Shown here: positions 1-7,000 of the stretch, in pieces | How positions within the stretch are numbered: the first letter of the stretch is position 1 | Layout of the letters: the number at the start of each line of letters is the position of its first letter | Assembly: GCA_903823545.1 (NCBI GenBank) | Contig: CAIJTL010000389.1 | Coordinates: 1 to 7,275, forward strand | Length of the DNA: 7,275 nucleotides | Source of the DNA: an uncultured Planctomycetaceae bacterium | GTDB taxonomy: Bacteria > Planctomycetota > Planctomycetia > Planctomycetales > Planctomycetaceae | Reading direction: 5' to 3' | Position numbers and translations under genes: made by a program | The notes under the pieces: model-generated | The model's input: the letters and a program-made list of their open reading frames with translations, nothing else | What the model was told of the DNA's origin: nothing | Database searches by the model: none

Positions 1-110
1 AGGAGTTGACTTGGATTTGACCAAACGCTGCCCACCACCAATCCGGGGCACGACATGGTTCGTCGTTGTTTGGCGGGCACATCACCCCGTGTCGACATGG
101 TCGATCACCC
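1..110. other. Left-edge intergenic stretch, no supported gene
   Basis: This lies downstream of the DUF2200 stop codon. Two short minus-strand frames run off the left edge (ATG at 98-96 and ATG at 82-80, about 32 and 27 codons), but neither resembles a family I know and neither has a clear ribosome binding site. Two small inverted repeats share the 9-mer cgacatggt: 50-54 pairs with 62-66 (ACGAC/GTCGT, 7-base loop), and 92-96 pairs with 100-104 (TCGAC/GTCGA, 3-base loop). The second sits just past the DUF2200 stop. It has no T-tract, so I do not call it a terminator. Confidence 0.4.
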
Positions 111-476
111 CTAACCAACCCGCAGTATCTTCTCCATTTTTCGTCCTTTCGCTAACTCATCTACTAACTTGTCTAAGTATCTGACCTGTTGCGTTAACGG
201 ATTTTCAATCTCTTCAATTCGATAACCGCAGATGACACCAGTAATAAGCGGTGCGTTTGGGTTTAATTGGGCATGCGAAAAGAATTCTTCAAAACACACC
301 TGATCCTTGATCTGTTTTAGCAGCCTTTTTTCATCGTAACCTGTCAGCCACATAATCACCTGATGCAATTCATCCTTGGTTCGGCCCTTCTTCTCAACCT
401 TTGCAAGATAGTGTGGATACACCGACGCGAATGTCATTTTCGCAATTCGTTCATCGTGATTGCTTGCGCTTTTCAT
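111..476 (-). CDS. DUF2200 family protein (complete, 121 aa)
   Basis: Small soluble protein of unknown function, recognised as DUF2200 from its sequence pattern. Visible landmarks are [20 protein letters not shown] near residues 10-29, then KGRTKDEL, the core IMWLTGYDE near 41-49, FEEFF near 62-66, [20 protein letters not shown] near 71-90, and the closing [20 protein letters not shown] near 96-115. The length fits my recollection of this family, and there is no signal peptide or membrane segment. The ATG at 476-474 is chosen because the family pattern begins about nine residues later. No strong Shine-Dalgarno precedes it; a five-codon frame (490-473) overlaps the start as ATGA. The gene ends in TAG at 111-113. 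Its GC content is about 44% (157 of 360 bases in 121-480), well below the flanking DNA, which hints at horizontal acquisition. Family assignment is from memory; no biochemical role is claimed. Confidence 0.9.
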   Translation of the reverse strand: MKSASNHDERIAKMTFASVYPHYLAKVEKKGRTKDELHQVIMWLTGYDEKRLLKQIKDQVCFEEFFSHAQLNPNAPLITGVICGYRIEEIENPLTQQVRYLDKLVDELAKGRKMEKILRVG

Positions 477-490
477 GCGTTGTTACTCAT
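473..490 (-). other. Five-codon upstream frame overlapping the DUF2200 start
   Basis: On the minus strand, ATG AGT AAC AAC GCA TGA (MSNNA-stop) ends inside the DUF2200 start codon, giving an ATGA stop/start overlap. Such overlaps can couple translation, and the DUF2200 start has no strong Shine-Dalgarno of its own. The frame is so short that chance is a fair explanation, and it has no clear ribosome binding site. Confidence 0.2.
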
Positions 491-973
491 TGTTTGACTG
501 TCGAATACGTTTCGCAGATTTCTACGGGTGCTAGAGGCGGCCGAAATCATTCGTGACATCGCCTTTTCGAGCGAGCATATGGGTCAGCAACACCCGTGCG
601 ACGGCACGTTCTCCCAACGAACAGTTGAGTAAGCGGGTCGCGGGCTAGCGCTGCGTGTGTTGCGACGAGTTCGGCGTACGGTTGGAACGCAACGTTGGCG
701 TCGGAAAAGGAGTTTGCAATCAGCGTCGATCTTGCTTTCGGCGGGTATAGGCCGACAAAAACCGCTGTCGGCAAATTGAGTGATAAGCCGAGCGTGGTCG
801 ATCGCCGATTCAGCTCGGAGTCTTTGTTTTGCCGTCACATCATGCGGCCCTCCCATCATTCTGCAGAACGAGAGTGCAGTCTGTGGGGCACGTGGCTCGC
901 GTGTCTTCGGTTCAACAACATCTCATGCCTACCAGCCGCAGGCACCACAACTTTCAACACGAATGCCTGAAAG
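477..973. other. Gap of about 500 bases without a supported gene
   Basis: This stretch separates the terminator of the giant gene from the DUF2200 gene. Line 601-660 is about 62% GC, so the low GC of DUF2200 does not extend into it. Three short frames overlap here: minus 547-774 (75 codons, TTG start), minus 584-859 (91 codons, ATG start) and plus 695-970 (91 codons). All translate to arginine-, serine- and cysteine-rich strings with no domain I know, as expected of non-coding GC-rich DNA. The minus 547-774 frame includes FVGRTCRRTGVADPYARSKR, which reminds me of short hypothetical frames scattered in planctomycete genomes. If that memory is right, the region may be a dispersed repeat; I cannot confirm it here. 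The DUF2200 promoter should lie in the first part (about 477-560), but no clear -35/-10 pair is visible. Confidence 0.5.
751..772. repeat. Perfect 7-bp stem-loop in the gap
   Basis: GCCGACA (751-757) pairs perfectly with TGTCGGC (766-772) around an 8-base loop (758-765). Read on the minus strand the loop is GCGGTTTT. No T-tract follows the stem on either strand, so a terminator is unlikely. It could be a small palindrome within a dispersed repeat or a binding site; the function is unknown. Confidence 0.45.
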
Positions 974-1017
974 CAAAAACCACGGTGAACGATCTTCTCA
1001 GATCACTCACCGTGGTT
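974..1017 (-). terminator. Intrinsic terminator of the giant RTX gene
   Basis: An 11-bp perfect outer stem pairs 978-988 with 1007-1017 (minus strand AACCACGGTGA / TCACCGTGGTT). A two-by-two internal loop follows, then a 5-bp inner stem (991-995 with 1000-1004) closed by the tetraloop GAGA, which is of the GNRA type on the minus strand. On that strand the stem ends in GGTT and runs straight into more T residues (GGTTTTTG). It lies about 40 bases after the TGA at 1059-1057, so it should end the giant transcript and isolate it from DUF2200. The plus strand shows TTGGTTTT after the stem, but no plus-strand gene ends here. Confidence 0.9.
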
Positions 1018-1056
1018 GGTTTTCAATCGTCAGTTATCAAACAGACTGCATCAAAC

Positions 1057-4000
1057 TCAGACGAGCAGCTTGTTGATGTCCAACGCGAAGACGATGTCGA
1101 TTTCGGAGATCGAATCCGCGATGAGGTTGCTGCCGGCACCGGCATTGATCTTGTCTCTGCCGGTACCACCGTCGATGCGATCGCTACCGGCTCCACCCAG
1201 GATCGTGTCGTTACCGGTGCCACCCAGCAGCGAGTCGTCGCCATCGCCACCGTCCATCGTGTCGTTGCCGTCGCCAGCGTTCATGGTGTCGTGGCCGATG
1301 CCACCCGCCATGACGTCGTGGCCAGTGCCACCGAACATGGTGTCGTGGCCATCTTCGCCAGCCAGCGTGTCGTTGTCGGCACCACCGTCGAGGAAGTCTT
1401 GGCCGACGCCACCGAAGAGTCGGTCGCGACCGGCTCCACCATTGAGCACGTCATCGCCGTTACCACCCTTGAGCGAGTCGTTGCCGACTTCACCGCTGAG
1501 TGTGTCGTTGCCGAGGCCGCCATCGAGGCTGTCGTTGTCGTTACCACCGAAGAGCTGATCCAGTCCCTTGCCACCAACCAGGATGTCGTTGCCAGCGTTA
1601 CCACGCAGCACGCTGTTACCTTGGCCGGAGGTCAGACGATCTGCACCCGCACCACCGGTCAACGTAGTCGGACCGGTAAAGGCACCGGCGTTGATGGTCG
1701 TGCCCGTGGTGAAGTGGCCGGTGATGTCGAGAGCTTCAACTGATGTGAGCGAATCAACCGAGGTTGAGTTCACGATCGTGGCGTTGGTTGCGATGACGTT
1801 CGACAGCGACACGGCCTTGACCGTATCGAAGCCTGCACCACCGTCGTACACGTCGCTCAGCGGCGTGCCGTAGAGCGTGTCGTCGCCCGCTCCGCCGCGG
1901 AGGGTGACTCGACCGAGCGTGTACTTCGAGGCGTCGAAGAAGTTGTTCGCATCGTTGCCGATGAACTCAGCCTCTTCGATGTTCGCCAGCTTGTCGGTAC
2001 CGACACCCGTCAAAGCGGTGTTGGTGAGGACGACGTTGCCGACTGGGAATTCGAGCAACTTATCAAAGAGGCCCGCTCCACCGTCGAGGATATCGTTACC
2101 GGTTCCGCCGGTGATCGTGTCGTTGCCAGCCATGCCGAGAATCGAATCGTTCTCGGAACCACCATCGAGGCGATCGTTGAAGCTCGAACCGATGATGGTG
2201 TCGTCGCCTCGGCTACCCAACAGAGTCAGGCCTGCCGTGGCACCAGTTCCATCGAGCAGGTCGTTGCCGTTTTCGCCATCGGCGGTCCCGTTCAAGCGGC
2301 CCGCTGGGAAGAAGAACGAATCGTTGCCGTTACCACCACGCAACTCGAAGGTGCTTGGAGCAGTGACGTTGAACGTGTCGCTCGCCTCACCACCTTGCAG
2401 CGTTGCGAAGCCAGAGAAGTCGAGAACTTGTCCGTCTTGCGTGTAGGTTGGCGTGCCGTCGAGATCCCAGGTGCTCGTCGCACTCATGCCGATGATGCGA
2501 CCACCGTTGCCGATGATCGTGTCGATCGAGAAGAACGATTGAGCCACATCAGACTCGAAGCCATAGAAACCGTCGGTCTCGTGACCAAACAGGAGCACGT
2601 CGTTGATCAGGTTTCCTTGCAGAGTGTCGTTGTCGCCCTGTGCCGCACCTTCGCCTCGCACAGAACCGTTCAACACCGCGTCGATGTCGAACAGGTCATT
2701 TCCGTCGCCACCCAGCAGGTTGAAAGTGCTGTCGGCGGTGACCAAGAACGTGTCGTCTGCCGATCCACCCTGCAGGTTGTCGAACCCGCTGAAGTCCAGC
2801 GATGCTGAGCCATCGGTGTAAGTCGGCGTTCCATCCAGCGTCCAAGTGCTGGGAACGTCGTGACCTTGCAGCGTTCCACCGCTGCCGATGATCGTGTCGA
2901 TCCCATCGAAGCCACCGATGATGTCATCTTCGGTGCCAGTGAATCCGGTCGCATCCGAACCGGTCAACTCGACGTTGTTGATGCGTGTGCCACGCAGCGT
3001 GTCGTTCTGACCGTCGCCATCGATTCGAGCATTCAACGTTGCGTCGATGACGAACTCGTCATTACCGAGTCCACCCAAGACGCTGTCGAAGGTGCTGTCA
3101 CCGATGACGTTAAAGGTGTCCTCGAACGTCCCACCTTGCAGCGTGTCGAAGCCAGAGAAGTTCAAGCTGAAGCCATTGATGACGTAGGTCGAGGCGTTGC
3201 TCAGGTTCCAGGTCACAGGTGCGTTCTGACCGGTGAGGCTGGAGAGGTTGCCGTTCGCGAACAGGTTGTCGATGCCGCTGAAGCCAGGCACGCCACCCAC
3301 TTCGGTGATGCTGTTTTCTGTGCCCGAGAATCCGTTCGCGTCCTGAGTGATGATCAGTGCGACATCGACCAAGGTTCCTTGCAGCGTGTCTGTTCCCGAC
3401 TCGCCGTTGACGCTGCCGGTGAGGATGGGAGTCAGGACTGCGTTGAGGTTGAAGATATCATCGTTCGCACCACCGTTGAGAACTTCAACGGTCGCTGCCG
3501 TCACATTGAACGTATCAACTGCCGAGCTCCCTTGCAGAGTCTCGAAGGCCGAGAACAACAACGTGCGAGCACCGCTACCGGTTCCCGTGTTGTAGGTCTG
3601 AGTGGCACCCAGGTTCCATGTGCCATCGACGTCGTCGCCCGTCAGCACGTCCGCCGCAGCACTACCAATCAAGGTCGTGATGTTGTCAAACGTCCCATTG
3701 ATGCCGGTTCCCGTGCCGGTGTAACCGTCAATCGAACCAGGTCCGTCCAACTGCACGGCGACCGCTGATCCGTAGCCGCTGTAGTCCAAGAAGGCACTCG
3801 TCCCACCGTCGATGTTGCCGGTCACTTGGCCGCTCGGCAGGAAGTTGATGTCATCCAGCCCCGCTTGAGTCGAGATGTTGCCAGTCAGGTGAGCTGACAG
3901 ATTGACGATGTCGGCATCGTTTCCACCGAAGATGTTGATGGTCGTATCACCCGTCACGTTGAAGGTATCCACGGCAGTCCCACCTTGGATGTCGGCGAAG

Positions 4001-7000
4001 CCGTTGAAGTTCAACGTACCGGTTCCCGCTGTGTAAGTCGGCGTCCCATCAAGAGCCCAAGCGCTGACCGCATTCTGGCCGGTCAGTGAGGTGCCGGAGT
4101 TGCCGTTACCCGTCAGCGTTTCGATGTCGTTAAAGCCCAGCGTGATGTTGGCTTCGGTGCCATCGAAGCCGTTGATGGCGTCCGAGTTCGTCAGCACCGC
4201 CGCGTCGATCTGAGTTCCACGCACTTCGTCGATTCCTGCACCACCCGTGACGCGTCCCGTCAGCGTGGAGTTGATCGTGAAGAAGTCGTCGCCACCACCA
4301 CCGTTGACGTTGAACGCACTCGGCGCGGTGACTCGGAACTCATCCACAACCGCACCACCTTGCAGGTTGGCGAAGTTACTGAAGTTCAAGAAGTAGACGT
4401 TGCCCGAGGTGTAGGTCGGCGTGCCGTCCAACAACCAGACACTGTCGATCGCTTCCATCGGAATGTCGAAGCTCTGGCCCGTCAGTGTGCTGCCAGCGAC
4501 GCCGTTGCCGGTGATCGTTTCGATGTCGGTGAAGTTACCGCTGATGCTGGTCTCGGTGCCGTCGAAGCCGAAGCCGTCGGAGTTCGTCAGGATCACCGCG
4601 TCGATCACCGAGCCTTGCAGGACGTCGATGCTGACGTAGTTGTCGGTCCCTTGCCCATCGACTCGACCGGTCAAAGCCGCGTTGAGGTTGAACACGTCGC
4701 TGCCGGCACCACCGAGCAAGTTGCCCTGCGTAGCCACGTTGACGTTGAAGCGATCCGCTCCCGTGCCACCTTGCAGCGTGTCAGCTCCGAAGAAGCCGGA
4801 GAACAGAATCGAGCGAGCACCGCTCGTGTAAGTGTTCGTCAGGCTGAGGTTCGTCGTCGCGTTCAGTTCAAACGTGCCACCGGCATTGAGACCTGTCAGC
4901 GAGTCAGCTTGTGCCGAACCACGCAGGGTGTCGATGTTGTTGAACGTCCCGCCGATGCCGGTCGCTGTTCCTTGGAAGCCGTCGATCGTCCCACCAGCGG
5001 TGACGACCACGTTGATGGCTGTCGCGAAACCGCTGTAGTCCAATTCGGCACTTGTCCCACCATCAAGGTTACCGGCGATGGAGGCGTTGCCGATCATGTT
5101 GATGTCGTCGTCGCCACCTTCCGCACTGATGTTGCCCGCTGCGATCAGCGAACCGGTCAACGCGGCGTTGTTGATGTTGAAGACGTCGGCTGACGCACCA
5201 CCAAACAAGTTGAAGTTGCTGTTGACCGTCACATTGAACGTGTCGAACGACGCGTTGCCACGCAGGTCAGCGAAGTTCGTGAAGTTCAACGTTTGGCCCA
5301 GAGCCGTGTAAGTTGGCGAGCCATCCAGATCCCAAGAGCTGGTCGTGAAGATGCCGGTCAGGCTGCTTCCCGCAGCACCGTTGCCAGTCAGCGTTTCGAT
5401 ATCGCTGATACCGGTTGTGACGCTGGTCTCCGTCATGTCGAAACCGTTCGCGTCGGCGAACGTCAGGAACACGTCGTTGATTTGGGAGCCTTGGACGGTA
5501 TCCGCACCCGCTTGGCCGTTGATGCTGCCGGTCAGAGTGGCACCCACGTCAAACAGGTCGGTGCCATCACCACCCAGCAGATTGGCGGTCGTCGCACCGG
5601 TGATGTTGAACGTGTCTTGGACACCACCACCTTGGTAGTTGGCGAAGCCTTGGATCGCGACCGTTCCGTCTGCGTCGGCGTAGCTGGAGTTATTGCCGTT
5701 GATCGTCCACGTGCTGACCACAGCCGCTTGGCCGGTCAGCGTTCCGCCGTTGCCGATGATCGAGTCCACGTCGGTGAAGTTGCCAGAAATCGCCGTCTCG
5801 GTACCGTCCGCACCACTCGCGTTCAGCAGAGTGATCGTCACGTTGTCGATCAGGTTTCCTTGCAGAGTGTCGATCCCCGTATCGCCATCCAGCGTACCGG
5901 TCAGAGCCGCGTCGATGTCGAACAGATCGGTCCCCGCACCACCGTCGAGATTGAAGGTGCTCAGCGCGGTCACCAAGTAGGTGTCGCTGGCGGTTCCACC
6001 GTTGAGGTTCAAGAAGCCGTTGATCGCCAGGACGAAGGCACCCACTTCGTAGGTTGGAGTGCCGTCCAATCGCCAAGTCGCGTTCGCGTTCTGGCCAGTG
6101 AGCGTGCCCGCTCCCGTGGCGGTGAGGACGTCGATGCCATCGAAGCTGGCGACACCCGCGTTGATGTCCGCTTCAGTACCGTCGAAGCCATCCGCGTCCG
6201 AGCCGGTCAGCGTGACGATGTTGACCACGTCACCTTGCAGCGTATCGCTCCCCGATTGACCGTTGATCGCGGTCAGCGGAATGGCGATGTCGATGTCGAA
6301 CAGGTCGGCACCGGCACCACCGTTGAGTTGGAACACGAATGCTGGGAAGGCCGTCACATTGAAGGTGTCGCTATTCGATCCACCTTGCAGCGTGTCGAAG
6401 CCGACGAACTGCATCGTGCGAGTGCTGGTTGACAACGTTTGTGTCACACCCAAGGACCAAGTGTTGGCCAAGTTCGCACCGGTCAGCGAATCCGCACCGG
6501 CATGTCCAACCAAAGTCGTGATGTTATTGAAGGTGCTGGCACCGAGGATGACTCCGGCGATCGTTCCTTGGAACCCGTCGATGGTCCCGTTGCCGGTCAC
6601 CACGACGTTGGCTGGAGCGGCCAGACCAAACAGTGTCAGCGAGGCACTCGTGCCACCATCGATGTTGCCCGACACCGTACCGGCGAGGCTGAAGTCGATC
6701 GTGTCATCGCCCGCTTCGGTCGAAACCGTACCGGTCAAAGCGGCAGCGATGTTGACGTCGTCCGCTCCGGCACCACCGAGGAGGTTGAAGGTGCTGGCCG
6801 CTGTCACGTTGAACGTGTCGACGTTGCCGCCACCTTGCAGGTTGCGGAAGCCGGTGAAGTTCAACAGGCCAGGAGGAGTGGTATTTTCGTAGGTTGGCGT
6901 GCCATCGAGGTTCCACGTGCTGTCGACCGCCGCTTGGCCGGTCAACGTCGTGTTCGCACCACCGTTGCCGGTGAGCGTTTCGATGTTGTTGAAGCCGAGC

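Noticed and set aside
1..98. Minus-strand partial genes running off the left edge (ATG at 98 or 82)
   Set aside because: Only 27-32 codons are visible, with no family match and two competing frames. More sequence to the left would be needed.
92..104. Hairpin after the DUF2200 stop as its terminator
   Set aside because: The stem is only 5 bp with a 3-base loop, and no T-tract follows on the minus strand.
547..859. Minus-strand frames 547-774 and 584-859 and plus-strand frame 695-970 as genes
   Set aside because: They overlap each other, have arginine-rich low-plausibility products and no recognised domain; one relies on a TTG start.
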